Assembly: GCF_015207255.1 (NCBI RefSeq)
Contig: NZ_JADEXG010000048.1
Span: forward strand, 1-43,077
Length of the DNA: 43,077 bases
From: Vasconcelosia minhoensis LEGE 07310
GTDB lineage: Bacteria; Cyanobacteriota; Cyanobacteriia; Phormidesmidales; Phormidesmidaceae
Direction of reading: 5' to 3'
Position numbers and translations under genes: made by a program. This document shows, in pieces, positions 10,852 through 19,402 of the stretch. Within the stretch, counting starts at the first letter, position 1; each line of letters begins with the position of its first letter. The notes under the pieces were generated by a model. That model saw only the letters and a program-made list of their open reading frames with translations, was not told the origin of the DNA and did no database searches.

Positions 10852-12141
10852 ATGGCAGACTGGCAGGTCGTAGCAGGCGGCGTCACCGCGCCAAAGGGAT
10901 TTCAAGCGGCGGGAATTGCGGCTAATCTAAAGCCGTCGGGTGCCCCCGACCTGGTGCTGATTGTGTCAGAGAGCGACGCGATCGCGGCGGGGGTTTTCAC
11001 CAAGTCGCAGGTGCGAGCGGCCTGTGTAGACTATTGCCGCCAGCGGCTAGAGGCCAAACCCAACGCCCGGGCGATTCTGTGCAATGCTGGTCAGGCCAAT
11101 GCCTGCACTGGAGCGCAGGGCTGGCAAGACGGGCTCGACAGTGCGGCGGCAGCGGCCAAGGCGCTGGGAATTTCAGCCGGGCAGGTGCTGATCGCTTCAA
11201 CCGGGGTGATTGGCCAGCGGATCAGGATGGAGGCGCTTCAGGCCGGGATTCCTAAGCTGATCGAGCAGCTGTCACCCCAGGGCTCAGCGGCGGCGGCCCG
11301 GGCCATTGTCACCACCGACCTGGTCGCTAAGTCTATTGCCCTGGAAGCCGAAATCGGCGGTCGGCCTGTTCGCGTTGGCGGCATTGCCAAGGGCTCGGGC
11401 ATGATCCATCCCAACATGGCTACGATGCTCTGCTTTGTCACCTGCGACGCGGCGGTCTCACCCCCGCTCTGGCAGGATATGCTGCGGCGGGCGGCAGACC
11501 GCAGCTTCAATCAGATCACCGTAGACGGCGATACCAGCACCAACGACTGCATCCTGGCCCTGGCCAATGGCGAATCGCGCACGCCTGCCATCACCGCCCC
11601 CGGCCCCGACGCCGACCGGCTGGAAACTCTCCTCAGCCAGGTCTGTATCCATCTGGCTAAGTCGGTTGCCCGCGATGGTGAAGGGGCCACCTGCCTGTTT
11701 GAGGTGACGGTGACCGGTGCGGCCAGCGATGCCGCAGCGCGCCAGGTCGCCCGTACGATCGCGGGCTCATCCCTGGTTAAGTCCGCCCTATTTGGCCGCG
11801 ATCCGAACTGGGGCCGACTTGCCGCCGCCGCTGGGCGAGCGGGCGTTCCCTTCGAGCAGGACAATCTTCGCATTCAGCTGGGCGATATTCTGCTGATGGA
11901 AAACGGGCAACCCCTCCCCTTTGACCGCGTCGCCGCCAGTCAGTATCTCCAACAGCAGGCCGATCACAGCACCCACGCTATGACTCAGCAAATCAAAGCG
12001 GGTAGCGCAGACGCCGCTGCCGCCCTGGCTCAGCCCGTCCAGGTTACGCTCAGCTTGGGTATGGGTGCAGGGCAAGGAACTGCCTGGGGCTGCGACCTGA
12101 GCTATGACTACGTAAAAATTAACGCAGAATACACGACATAG
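10852..12141 (+). CDS. argJ: bifunctional ornithine acetyltransferase / N-acetylglutamate synthase
   Basis: Transfers the acetyl group from N-acetylornithine to glutamate, closing the cyclic arginine pathway, and may also make N-acetylglutamate from acetyl-CoA. ArgJ cleaves itself between Ala and Thr; the cleavage motif is visible as KGSGMIHPNMATML, with Thr191 as the new N-terminal nucleophile. I chose ATG 10852 (MADWQVVAGG) because GAGG sits seven bases upstream and family members start here; ATG 10837 is in frame and would add five residues. The resulting 429 residues fit the family. The C-terminus ends with a tyrosine-rich DLSYDYVKINAEYTT segment, as in other ArgJ proteins. Single gene with its own promoter. 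Confidence 0.96.
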   Translation: MADWQVVAGGVTAPKGFQAAGIAANLKPSGAPDLVLIVSESDAIAAGVFTKSQVRAACVDYCRQRLEAKPNARAILCNAGQANACTGAQGWQDGLDSAAAAAKALGISAGQVLIASTGVIGQRIRMEALQAGIPKLIEQLSPQGSAAAARAIVTTDLVAKSIALEAEIGGRPVRVGGIAKGSGMIHPNMATMLCFVTCDAAVSPPLWQDMLRRAADRSFNQITVDGDTSTNDCILALANGESRTPAITAPGPDADRLETLLSQVCIHLAKSVARDGEGATCLFEVTVTGAASDAAARQVARTIAGSSLVKSALFGRDPNWGRLAAAAGRAGVPFEQDNLRIQLGDILLMENGQPLPFDRVAASQYLQQQADHSTHAMTQQIKAGSADAAAALAQPVQVTLSLGMGAGQGTAWGCDLSYDYVKINAEYTT

Positions 12142-12340
12142 AACGACCCCATCACGCATTTCACGCGCTTGAGTACAGCTCTAGCCTCTCATCAACGGTC
12201 ATCTCAGTAGTCTCACCGATCTTGATAGTGACGAAAAAACGTCATATCAGGATTCGATAAGGAATCATTTGGGAAAAATAAAAATTGAGTAAGCCTACCG
12301 AGCTATTAGCACCAGGCAGCGTTCATCGAGGGTATTCTCA

Positions 12341-12362
12341 ATAAATACAGCATAAATACAGC
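12341..12362. repeat. tandem 11-bp duplication
   Basis: Two exact, directly adjacent copies of ATAAATACAGC (12341-12351 and 12352-12362). Exactness indicates a recent replication-slippage event. It is the first of two tandem duplications within 100 bp. Confidence 0.9.
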
Positions 12363-12387
12363 CTCAATAATCTACCAGCAACTTAAA

Positions 12388-12435
12388 ATCTATCGACACC
12401 TTAGTCAAATCATCTATCGACACCTTAGTCAAATC
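12388..12435. repeat. tandem 24-bp duplication
   Basis: Two exact adjacent 24-bp copies (12388-12411 and 12412-12435), each beginning ATCTATCGACACC and ending GTCAAATC. The copies lie 51-99 bp upstream of the glycosyltransferase start and could alter spacing of its promoter elements. Confidence 0.93.
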
Positions 12436-12486
12436 CTCAGGTGGCGGCTGCTGATGCGCTCTGGACCATTGCTATCTTTATAAAAG

Positions 12487-13653
12487 ATGAAAACGTACCG
12501 TTTCTGGATTCTATCGAGCCGCAAGCTGGTGGCTTCACCTGCCTGGGCAGGCAGTTTTGAAATAGAAAACCTGTTTATAAAGTGGTGCAAGGCACACCTA
12601 GTAGCCCCTGAAGCAAAATTTACCTATCGCTATGCGACCCTCAACTGCAGCTTTTGGTCAAAGGCCGTAGAAAAAATGGGTAGAATTGGTGGTTCCTTCT
12701 ATCCAACTCACATCGAGCCCTCACCGCAAGACTGTAATATCTTGCTGATGATGGATACTTCTGCCAATGCTTTAAAGAAAGTAGCCTCGATTGCTAACTG
12801 GCGACAAAAGTTTGATATTGTCGCGGCCTATGTAGAGGACTGCTGGCTACTAGACTCATTTCCGCACGCTGTCAAGCAGTTTGATCGTCTTTTTATTCCC
12901 CACGTTGAGTTTCAATCTCAGCTCGAACAGCAGCTTAATATTCCAGTTTCTGTTCTTCCCTGTGCGTTTGACGTACTGACTCATGGGGCGGGTATTAAGC
13001 CAAGAACGGTTGATGTCTTTAGCTATGGTAGAACGCCTCGAAATTATTATTTAGAGCTACAGTCAATCCTCAACGCAGCGGGTTCCGGCTGTTTCTACTA
13101 CCATCAAACCTTTGACCAGAAGGAACTTTTCCCCAAGCTAACTTACTGCAGCGAGCGATTTGACTATCTCCATCGGCTTCAGCTCAAAAAGCTACTTAAG
13201 CGAAGTAAACTCACGCTAGCCTTCGATTTCAGCTACACCGTTCCCAGAGCGGCTCTGCATGAATCGATGAAGTTTCATCCGTCTCATAAGTGCGGTCAGT
13301 CTGTGCTGAACAGACGGTGGTTTGAGGGTGCCGCTGCTGGCACCGTATTGGTCGGAAAGCGGCCTCAGACCGAGATGATGAGCCAATACTTCGATTGGGA
13401 AGATGCCACAATTGAGCTGCCGGACCAGCCGGCTGAAGGCGCCGAATTGATTCAAGACCTACTGAGCGACCGGGAGCGCCTAGAGGCCGTTAGCCAACGC
13501 AATTACGTTCAAAGCCTCGCCAAAAATGACTGGCGGCTGAGAATCCGCGACATGCTCAAGCAGTTGGATATTCCCCTGCCGTCTGGATTAGAGCTAGAGC
13601 TGGAGCAGCTGCAGCGCAAGATTCATTCGCTGAGACCTTCCTTGGCAACCTGA
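12487..13653 (+). CDS. probable glycosyltransferase (GT-B fold, CgeB/group-1-like)
   Basis: A 388-residue protein without signal peptide or membrane segments. Its C-terminal third (NRRWFEGAAAGTVLVGKRPQTEMM, then a DWEDATIEL segment) has the pattern of the last domain of group-1 or CgeB-like glycosyltransferases, where sugar-nucleotide is bound and a conserved acidic residue follows a small-residue loop. The N-terminal half gives no sharp motif. Acceptor and sugar are unknown. The gene is more AT-rich than argJ or carA and stands alone, with an AT-rich, duplicated upstream region, which suggests acquisition. Its 3' end overlaps the convergent DUF429 gene by 31 bp. Confidence 0.55.
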   Translation: MKTYRFWILSSRKLVASPAWAGSFEIENLFIKWCKAHLVAPEAKFTYRYATLNCSFWSKAVEKMGRIGGSFYPTHIEPSPQDCNILLMMDTSANALKKVASIANWRQKFDIVAAYVEDCWLLDSFPHAVKQFDRLFIPHVEFQSQLEQQLNIPVSVLPCAFDVLTHGAGIKPRTVDVFSYGRTPRNYYLELQSILNAAGSGCFYYHQTFDQKELFPKLTYCSERFDYLHRLQLKKLLKRSKLTLAFDFSYTVPRAALHESMKFHPSHKCGQSVLNRRWFEGAAAGTVLVGKRPQTEMMSQYFDWEDATIELPDQPAEGAELIQDLLSDRERLEAVSQRNYVQSLAKNDWRLRIRDMLKQLDIPLPSGLELELEQLQRKIHSLRPSLAT

Positions 13654-14405
13654 GCTAGGGGCTGGACGGGGGCTGTCGGCGGGCAGGGAACGACGATATA
13701 GCCGGATGACCGATCGCCGAGCACCTGATTTCGTAAATGCCCCCAATACCACCAGTGGGCGGCCACGTAGGCACAAATGAGGCTGTCGAGCCGATCCTCA
13801 ACTGCCTTCAGCTCTACCCCACGGTGGGGAATCTCAGGTAGGTCGGCCAGCAGCAGCGGTGGCGACAGTCGCGGCAGATCCGTCAGTAGGTAGGCGCGGA
13901 GCTGGAGTAGTCCCCGACGGCGCTCGGCTACGCGACCTTTTTTATACTTCAAAATCTGCGGCAGGCTGAACAGTTGAACCATTGCCGGATGGGGGAAAAC
14001 CTCAATCTGATAGCGCCCCGGCCGCTGTGGAGCAACGGTCGGGGCATGGGAAAATCCCCGGCGTTCGAGCTCGTGGCCAAACTGAACTAGCCGCTGAGCA
14101 AAAGGTCGAGCCTGATTGGCTGGATAGGCCCCGGCGTGGTATTTACCAAAGTGGCGGTGGGCCAAGCGGTCGGGCAGCCTCATGCCGGTAGCGTTGGGAA
14201 TTAGGGTAGGCGCATCTACAGCGACCATAGCCGCCGTCTCGGCAGGCGCGATCGCATCGACCCAGGCCAGTGTTTCCGTCAGGCTGGACAGCCGGTCGAG
14301 CTGCTCTAGCCGCAGCTGGCCAGATTGCTCGCCGGCTTGTAGGCTGAGACAGCACAGTCCGCTCGGCCCGCTCTGCCAGCCCAAATCAATGCCGATAAAT
14401 TTCAT
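13623..14405 (-). CDS. DUF429 domain protein
   Basis: The 260-residue protein starts MKFIGIDLGWQSGPSGLCCL, the acidic beta-strand typical of DUF429, a family with an RNase H-like fold and predicted nuclease activity. Further family features are VAVDAPTLIPNATGMR, with the conserved Asp, and the segment YQIEVFPHPAMVQLF. Function is unknown. It overlaps the end of the glycosyltransferase gene by 31 bp in convergent orientation. No operon partner follows on the minus strand. Confidence 0.82.
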   Translation of the reverse strand: MKFIGIDLGWQSGPSGLCCLSLQAGEQSGQLRLEQLDRLSSLTETLAWVDAIAPAETAAMVAVDAPTLIPNATGMRLPDRLAHRHFGKYHAGAYPANQARPFAQRLVQFGHELERRGFSHAPTVAPQRPGRYQIEVFPHPAMVQLFSLPQILKYKKGRVAERRRGLLQLRAYLLTDLPRLSPPLLLADLPEIPHRGVELKAVEDRLDSLICAYVAAHWWYWGHLRNQVLGDRSSGYIVVPCPPTAPVQPLAQVAKEGLSE

Positions 14406-14518
14406 CTTGCCGTCCTCGCCACCAGCCTAGACCCGTCGCTAACGCCTCTTAGCTTAGTCGGCGCTTAGTCGGACTGGGCCAGGCTGCCAGTGTCTATGGG
14501 CCAGATTCATCAGCCATG

Positions 14519-15391
14519 CTAATAGGCCGGGCTGAGCTCAACGACGTTTTCGCGATCGCGAATGGTCATGTCATAGCCGCTGAGGAAGTCATTCCCCAGC
14601 AGCCCAATTTCGATGGTATCGCCAATGCTGATCTCCGGATTTGACAGGGTGATGTCGCCTACCGAAATCGACTGCAATCGGCCGGTTTCGAAGATCACTT
14701 CTTCATGGCTGGCGGTGGTTGCCCGCATCTGTCCGGTGGTGACCACGCCAAGCTGCTGGGCCATGGCTCGGGTGAGCAGGGTACGGCTGGCTCCCGTATC
14801 TAAAATCATTTCGTAGGTTTGCCGATCGTTGAAGACTACCCGGATGACGGGCGTTCCATGCTGACGGCGGACAATCGGAATGGTTTGAGTCCCAGCTGGG
14901 GCTGAGGGCGCGACCGGTTTGGGCGCGACAGGCACCGGGGCCGGACGGGACCGCACCCCCGGCACTGACGCGATTGCAATATCTGGGGGATGATTGAGCT
15001 GCTCAATCCGCTTTTGAGCATAGGTGACCTGGTGGGCATAGTCAGCGAGCTTAGTCTGCGCCACCGCATACTGAGGATCTTCCGGGGGGACAGCCTTCAG
15101 TTTTTCAATCGCCCTTTGCCAACGCCCCGACACCAGCAGCCAGTCATCGGGGGAGGCCGCTTTCTGGCCTAGTAGATAGGCGCTAGAGGCCAGGTTAATC
15201 GCTTCGGCGTAGGCCGCCTGGGGCGCGGCGGGCGCCGGCGGCTCGGCCGGCCGGCCGGCTTCAACCGGTTCAACCGTAGCTGAAACCGGCCTGGAACTAA
15301 CCGGATCCTCTGACAAAGCGCTGCAGCCGTAGAGCCCTAAAGCGACAGAACTAGGCAATAATATGAGGCGGTAAAGATATCGGCAGCCCAT
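14519..15391 (-). CDS. retropepsin-like aspartic protease domain protein, probable lipoprotein
   Basis: The 290-residue protein begins with basic residues, a hydrophobic stretch and a possible lipobox LYGC with Cys23; Tyr at -2 is unusual, so lipidation is likely but not certain. A low-complexity Pro/Ala-rich region (about 27-60) leads to a helical region (60-135), a second proline-rich linker, and a C-terminal single-copy aspartic-protease domain with MILDTGASRTLL (Asp198 is the catalytic residue). Such domains act as homodimers. A closing HLLGNDFL-like segment (GLLGNDFLSGYDMTIRD) fits the family. The substrate is unknown. Divergent from carA across 89 bp. Confidence 0.8.
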   Translation of the reverse strand: MGCRYLYRLILLPSSVALGLYGCSALSEDPVSSRPVSATVEPVEAGRPAEPPAPAAPQAAYAEAINLASSAYLLGQKAASPDDWLLVSGRWQRAIEKLKAVPPEDPQYAVAQTKLADYAHQVTYAQKRIEQLNHPPDIAIASVPGVRSRPAPVPVAPKPVAPSAPAGTQTIPIVRRQHGTPVIRVVFNDRQTYEMILDTGASRTLLTRAMAQQLGVVTTGQMRATTASHEEVIFETGRLQSISVGDITLSNPEISIGDTIEIGLLGNDFLSGYDMTIRDRENVVELSPAY

Positions 15392-15480
15392 AGCAGCGAC
15401 TGTCCATTGAGACAGCCCTAGGTCACCTGTCTATTTTTCCCAGCCCCTGGCGTACCGATATCGCATTCACCGTAAAACTT

Positions 15481-16647
15481 ATGTTTGCTTCATCTGCTCA
15501 CCCACCTGCCCTGCTCGTTCTAGAAGACGGCTCGATCTATCGCGGCTGGTCCTTCGGTGCGGCAGGTACGGCCCTGGGTGAAGTCGTCTTCAATACGGGC
15601 ATGACCGGCTATCAAGAAGTCCTCACCGATCCCAGCTACCGCGGCCAGATTATTACCTTCACCTATCCTGAGCTGGGTAATACCGGCGTCAACGCCGGCG
15701 ATGAAGAATCGGCCCGTCCCCAGGTCCAAGGCGCGATCGCGCGCAACATCTGCGATCGCCCCAGCAGCTGGCGCGCGACTCAATCCCTACCGGCCTACCT
15801 GAAGCAGCACAACATTCCCGGCATCTATGGCGTCGATACGCGAGCCCTGACGCGCAAAATTCGCACCGCTGGCGCCATGAACGGTGCTATCTCCAGCGAG
15901 GTGCTCGACCCTGAAGATCTGCTGCAGCGGCTGCAAGATGCCCCGTCAATGGCTGGGCTCAACCTCGTTAAAGAGGTGACTACCGATCAGGTCTACGAAT
16001 GGGCGGAAGCGGACGAGGATATTTGGGAATTTGGTCCGGCGGCAGACCCGACCACCGACCCGCTGACTGTGGTGGCGATTGACTTTGGCATCAAGCGCAA
16101 TATCCTCCGTCGTCTGACTCGCTATGGCTGTCGGGTGATTGTCGTACCGGTCGATACGTCGCCCGAAAAAATCCTCAGCTACCAGCCCGACGGCATTTTT
16201 CTGTCCAATGGCCCCGGCGACCCTGCCGCCGTCACGGATGCGCCCGAGCTTGCCCGAGCGCTGATGGAGACCCAACTGCCGACCTTTGGGATCTGCATGG
16301 GGCACCAGATCCTGGGCCTGTCCCTGGGAGCAAAGACCTTTAAGCTCAAGTTTGGTCATCGCGGCCTCAATCAGCCCTGTGGCCTTACCCAGCAGGTCGA
16401 AATTACCAGCCAGAACCACGGCTTTGCGCTCGATGCCGATTCCATTGGCGATGCCGACGTAGAGATTACCCATCTCAATCTGAATGACCGCACCGTAGCG
16501 GGCATTCGACATAAAAAGCTGCCGCTATTTTCGGTTCAATATCATCCCGAAGCCAGCCCAGGCCCCCACGATGCCGACTATCTTTTTGCACAGTTTGTCC
16601 GTACTATGCAGGAACATCAAGCTAACAATCGGGCCGAGAGTAGCTAA
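15481..16647 (+). CDS. carA: carbamoyl-phosphate synthase small subunit
   Basis: Glutamine amidotransferase subunit that delivers ammonia to CarB for carbamoyl phosphate, the precursor of pyrimidines and arginine. At 388 residues it has the normal length. The N-terminal CPSase small-chain domain ([15 protein letters not shown] onward) is followed by a class I glutaminase domain with the triad Cys272 (in [11 protein letters not shown]), His355 and Glu357 (in [12 protein letters not shown]). carB is not in the window, as is common in cyanobacteria. The ATG at 15481 has no good ribosome-binding site but matches the family start. Confidence 0.97.
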   Translation: MFASSAHPPALLVLEDGSIYRGWSFGAAGTALGEVVFNTGMTGYQEVLTDPSYRGQIITFTYPELGNTGVNAGDEESARPQVQGAIARNICDRPSSWRATQSLPAYLKQHNIPGIYGVDTRALTRKIRTAGAMNGAISSEVLDPEDLLQRLQDAPSMAGLNLVKEVTTDQVYEWAEADEDIWEFGPAADPTTDPLTVVAIDFGIKRNILRRLTRYGCRVIVVPVDTSPEKILSYQPDGIFLSNGPGDPAAVTDAPELARALMETQLPTFGICMGHQILGLSLGAKTFKLKFGHRGLNQPCGLTQQVEITSQNHGFALDADSIGDADVEITHLNLNDRTVAGIRHKKLPLFSVQYHPEASPGPHDADYLFAQFVRTMQEHQANNRAESS

Positions 16648-16722
16648 ATTTTCTTTAATAGCTGCTTAATCTTGCGGTTGACCTGGGTATTATCTGGGCA
16701 GGCTAGGGTTAATCAATTTATC

Positions 16723-16751
16723 TTGCAGTTCGCAATGAGTTGACCTATACT
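16723..16751 (+). promoter_or_regulatory. predicted sigma-70-type promoter of the STAS gene
   Basis: A -35 box TTGCAG (16723-16728) and a -10 box TATACT (16746-16751) are separated by exactly 17 bases. Transcription would begin near 16758 and give a leader of about 38 bases before the proposed AUC start at 16796. Confidence 0.55.
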
Positions 16752-16784
16752 AAAACGTCAGATTGTGCTCTATATATGTATTGT

Positions 16785-16790
16785 AGGAGG
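16785..16790 (+). promoter_or_regulatory. strong ribosome-binding site that points to an AUC start
   Basis: AGGAGG, a perfect Shine-Dalgarno core, ends five bases before an ATC codon at 16796. An in-frame TAG (16784-16786) overlaps the site, so translation cannot begin further upstream. This site is the main reason for placing the STAS start at a non-standard codon. Confidence 0.75.
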
Positions 16791-16795
16791 TTCCC

Positions 16796-17164
16796 ATCGC
16801 TGAGTCGCTTAATCTAACGGTTAGTTTAAGAGGCACCCGCGACGTAAGGGGGAAATGTCAGATTTTTCGTCTGACAGGTCTCCTCGATGCATTTTCTGAA
16901 CCTACTTTTCGTAAAGTCTTGGGTAAATGCATCGAAGACGGGCCAGCCCATATCATCCTAGATCTGTCTACTATTGACTTCGTCGATAGCTCCGGTCTAG
17001 GTGCGCTTGTGCAGTTGGTCAAAAAGGCCAAGGGCGAAGGCGGTAGCGTTCAAGTCGTTTCCAATCCCCGCGTCACTCAAACTGTCAAGCTCGTACGTTT
17101 AGAGCAGTTTTTATCGCTTCAGCCCAATGTAGACGCCGCTGTTGAGAATTTAAAAGATACCTAA
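16796..17164 (+). CDS. STAS-domain anti-sigma factor antagonist, probable AUC start
   Basis: A 122-residue STAS protein that would bind and release a sigma factor or partner kinase in a phosphorylation-controlled switch. The signature DFVDSSGLGALVQL holds the Ser-Ser pair (65-66), one of which is the expected phosphorylation site. The reading frame is open from 16787 and the N-terminal residues (LNLTVSLRGTRDVRGKCQIFRLTGLLD, beginning after an AES) look like a normal STAS first strand, yet there is no ATG, GTG or TTG before a TTG at 16919, which would delete the first 41 residues. A perfect AGGAGG lies five bases before ATC 16796, so I place the start there. A sequencing error changing ATG to ATC is the alternative. 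The next gene starts about 106 bp downstream. Confidence 0.85.
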   Translation: MAESLNLTVSLRGTRDVRGKCQIFRLTGLLDAFSEPTFRKVLGKCIEDGPAHIILDLSTIDFVDSSGLGALVQLVKKAKGEGGSVQVVSNPRVTQTVKLVRLEQFLSLQPNVDAAVENLKDT

Positions 17165-17270
17165 ATAATCCTGAGGCTCAATTCCCTGAATGTCGCGGTG
17201 TCAAAGCTCAGGTCGGCTAAACTTGGTAGAGCTTCAGGCGTTCCAGGGCTTACTAACTCAGCTGGAGTTC

Positions 17271-17654
17271 ATGTCCAGTCGAGATAGTTTGCCATCGGTG
17301 TCGGCCGTCAGTCCGCTCGCGCTCGCATATTTAGGCGACGCGGTCTACGAACTCTATATGCGCAGTCAGCTGCTGATGCCGCTGAAGCGAATTCGCGACT
17401 ATCATCAGCAGGTCGTAGACCAGGTCAAAGCAGAGCAGCAGGCTGACTATGTCGATGTTCTTCTGCCCTATCTTTCCCCTGTCGAGCACGATATTTTGCG
17501 TCGGGGGCGAAATGCCTCTACCCGGCGCCATTCTAGAGTCGATAGTCAAACCTACCAAAAGGCAACCGCCTTTGAGGCGCTGCTGGGCTATCTCTATCTG
17601 CACGATCAGCCGCGGCTGTTTGAGCTCCTCAATCAGCTCAGCCAGCCCACTTAA
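17271..17654 (+). CDS. mrnC: Mini-ribonuclease 3
   Basis: Double-strand-specific endoribonuclease that trims 23S rRNA ends. It contains only the RNase III catalytic domain and no dsRNA-binding domain. The motif LALAYLGDAVYELYMR carries the first catalytic Asp, and ATAFEALLGYLYL carries the closing catalytic Glu; the RNAS segment (RGRNASTRRH) is also typical. I chose ATG 17271 (127 residues) because it leaves about 15 residues before the first motif, as in known Mini-III proteins, with GGAG just upstream. ATG 17190 is in frame and would add 27 residues. It sits between the STAS gene and rlmB, another 23S rRNA gene, on the same strand. Confidence 0.9.
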   Translation: MSSRDSLPSVSAVSPLALAYLGDAVYELYMRSQLLMPLKRIRDYHQQVVDQVKAEQQADYVDVLLPYLSPVEHDILRRGRNASTRRHSRVDSQTYQKATAFEALLGYLYLHDQPRLFELLNQLSQPT

Positions 17655-17775
17655 GCTGCCAGGGCGTCAGCATCGCTCAGAGTTAGATAGGATTAACCGA
17701 GGCGGTTCATTGCCGCTCACCACGACTGCGCGGCTGATGCCAGAGCCCGCAGCTAGCCAGTAGAGGGAGTTGAAC

Positions 17776-19011
17776 ATGACGAGACCGCAGCAGCCATCCA
17801 ACCGCAAGCCAGGCAAACCCTTTAAGCGAGCCGGTGGTCCAAAATTGCGTCAGACCGCTGGGGGAGCTGCCTCGTCAGATCGACCCAAGCGATCGTTCAA
17901 GCGCACCAATCGGGCCAAGCCAGAGGGCTCATTTGAGCGCCCCATTGTTAAACCCTCGGGTAAAGGGCACTCGGGTAAAGGCGATACAGGCGAGGAATTT
18001 TCTGCCCCCGTGCCCAGACGCGCCCCGCGACCTTCAAACAGACGCCGGGATAGCGCTGCGCGCGATCGCTGGCGTGCCCCGTCCCCACAGCACCCATCAG
18101 AACTAGAAGCGGATTCCCGGCCCGACCTAATCTACGGCCGCCATCCGGTAGAGGCAGCGATTGAAAGCCAGCGATCGCTCAACCGGATTTGGGTTAACGC
18201 TAGATTAAAGTATGATGCTCACTTTCGTCCCCTGATTTTAGCCGCCAAGGCCAATGGGGCGGTGATCGACGAAGTTGACAATCAGCGCCTCAATCAGCTG
18301 ACCCAGGGAGCTAATCACCAGGGGATCGCCGCTCAGGTTTCCTCCTATGAATATGTCGAGCTAGACCCGCTGATTCAGCAGGCTAAGGCCGCTGTCCGGC
18401 GACCGGTGATTGTGGCCGCCGATGGGATCACCGATCCCCATAACCTGGGCGCCATTATTCGCTCCGCCGAGGCCGTTGGCGCTCAGGGGATCGTGATCCC
18501 GCAGCGGCGGGCGGTGGGGATCACCTCTACCGTCGCCAAAGTTGCAGCAGGCGCTCTGGAAACTATGCCTATTGCTAGAGTTGTGAATCTAGGACGGGCG
18601 TTAGAACAGTGTAAAGAAGCTGGTTTTTGGGTCTATGGCCTGTCCAGTAAGGGCTCGCAACCGGTCTATAGGGCGGCTTTCACAGCGCCTGTTGTACTTG
18701 TCGTAGGAGCAGAAGGAGATGGCCTGAGCCTGTCGATTCAGAATCTATGTGATAGTTTGGTAGCAATTCCGCTTAAGGGTAAAACTCCGAGCTTAAATGC
18801 ATCCGTTGCTACAGGCATGGCGCTGTACGAGATCTATCGTCAAGAGTGGGTGGATCAGCCGCCTCCTCTATCCATTAGCCCTCAACCGACTGGCCCAGAA
18901 ACAGGCCCAGAAACAGGCCCAGAAACAGGCCCAGAAACAGGCCCAGAAACAGGCCCAGAAACAGGCCCAGAAACAGGCCCAGAAACAGGCGATGGGGGCG
19001 AAGAACTGTGA
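17776..19011 (+). CDS. rlmB: 23S rRNA 2'-O-methyltransferase RlmB (SPOUT family)
   Basis: Methylates the ribose of a conserved guanosine (2251 in E. coli numbering) in the peptidyl-transferase region. The 411-residue protein has three parts. An N-terminal extension of about 110 residues is rich in Lys, Arg and Pro and probably disordered. Then comes the substrate-binding domain ([14 protein letters not shown]) and the knotted SPOUT domain with motif 1 [16 protein letters not shown], motif 2 [10 protein letters not shown] and motif 3 [15 protein letters not shown]. The tail is an unusual acidic run of eight GPET units. I chose ATG 17776 over the in-frame TTG 17770 because AGGGAG lies seven bases before it. 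It follows mrnC, another rRNA processing gene, by 121 bp. Confidence 0.93.
   Translation: MTRPQQPSNRKPGKPFKRAGGPKLRQTAGGAASSDRPKRSFKRTNRAKPEGSFERPIVKPSGKGHSGKGDTGEEFSAPVPRRAPRPSNRRRDSAARDRWRAPSPQHPSELEADSRPDLIYGRHPVEAAIESQRSLNRIWVNARLKYDAHFRPLILAAKANGAVIDEVDNQRLNQLTQGANHQGIAAQVSSYEYVELDPLIQQAKAAVRRPVIVAADGITDPHNLGAIIRSAEAVGAQGIVIPQRRAVGITSTVAKVAAGALETMPIARVVNLGRALEQCKEAGFWVYGLSSKGSQPVYRAAFTAPVVLVVGAEGDGLSLSIQNLCDSLVAIPLKGKTPSLNASVATGMALYEIYRQEWVDQPPPLSISPQPTGPETGPETGPETGPETGPETGPETGPETGPETGDGGEEL
18892..18987 (+). repeat. 12-bp tandem repeat, eight exact copies, in the rlmB tail
   Basis: Eight identical copies of GGCCCAGAAACA, starting at 18892 and ending at 18987, encode the four-residue unit GPET eight times. 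A partial ninth unit (GGC) follows. The unit length of 12 keeps every copy number in frame, so the tail can lengthen or shorten without breaking the gene. The copies show no base differences, which points to recent expansion. Confidence 0.97.
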
Positions 19012-19022
19012 GGAGTCTAAAA

Positions 19023-19048
19023 AGAGATGGAAGAGTTTCCATTTCTCT
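19023..19048 (+). terminator. possible stem-loop after rlmB
   Basis: AGAGA and TGGAA (19023-19032) pair with TTCCA (19037-19041) and TCTCT (19044-19048) around a four-base loop, with a two-base bulge. It starts 12 bases after the rlmB stop. There is no uninterrupted T run after it, only a pyrimidine-rich tract, so termination is uncertain. Confidence 0.35.
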
Positions 19049-19101
19049 CATCTTTCTTTGATAATTTCATTTCTGTAGAATACTGAGATTTTTTTACTCG
19101 T

Positions 19102-19383
19102 ATGAATAGTATTTTGGACAGCTTGCTTGGGCTGCTGGGTTTTTCCTCTAAAGATTGGTGGGTCAAACTCACCACCGTCAGTCCCGACTGCATCTATTAC
19201 TTTGGCCCCTTTGAGACCGAGGCTGAAGCGATGCAGGCTAAGCCCGGCTACATCGAAGATCTAGAAGCTGAAGGGACTCAGGAAATCCTCACGGCTGTGC
19301 TCCACTGTAAGCAGCCCGATCAGCTTACGATTGAGCTAGCGGGCTCGACGAGCAATCTTTCCCCGGCCTGGAGCAACCGATAG
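19102..19383 (+). CDS. DUF1816 domain protein
   Basis: A 93-residue cyanobacterial protein of unknown function. It begins with a short hydrophobic helix (ILDSLLGLLGF), followed by the family core WWVKLTTVSPDCIYYFGPFETEAEAMQAKPGYIEDLEAEG. The core looks like a small alpha/beta domain. Relatives are found in several copies per cyanobacterial genome, often near phycobilisome genes, but no such gene is nearby. It follows rlmB by 90 bp on the same strand and is convergent with the alpha/beta hydrolase gene. Confidence 0.85.
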   Translation: MNSILDSLLGLLGFSSKDWWVKLTTVSPDCIYYFGPFETEAEAMQAKPGYIEDLEAEGTQEILTAVLHCKQPDQLTIELAGSTSNLSPAWSNR

Positions 19384-19402
19384 CTGACGGTTCAGCGCGC
19401 AG

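Larger units (their letters stand above)
12142..12486. other. AT-rich intergenic region with tandem duplications
   Basis: The 345 bp between argJ and the glycosyltransferase are visibly more AT-rich than the flanks. They hold two separate exact tandem duplications, annotated separately. No coding frame or RNA gene is convincing. The last bases before the glycosyltransferase ATG read CTTTATAAAAG, so a TATA-like -10 may lie very close to the start, but there is no clear ribosome-binding site. Confidence 0.5.

Noticed and set aside
18797-19078. Open frame encoding a QKQA repeat over the end of rlmB
   Set aside because: It is the shifted reading of the 12-bp repeat, which is open in several frames by its nature; rlmB itself covers the repeat.
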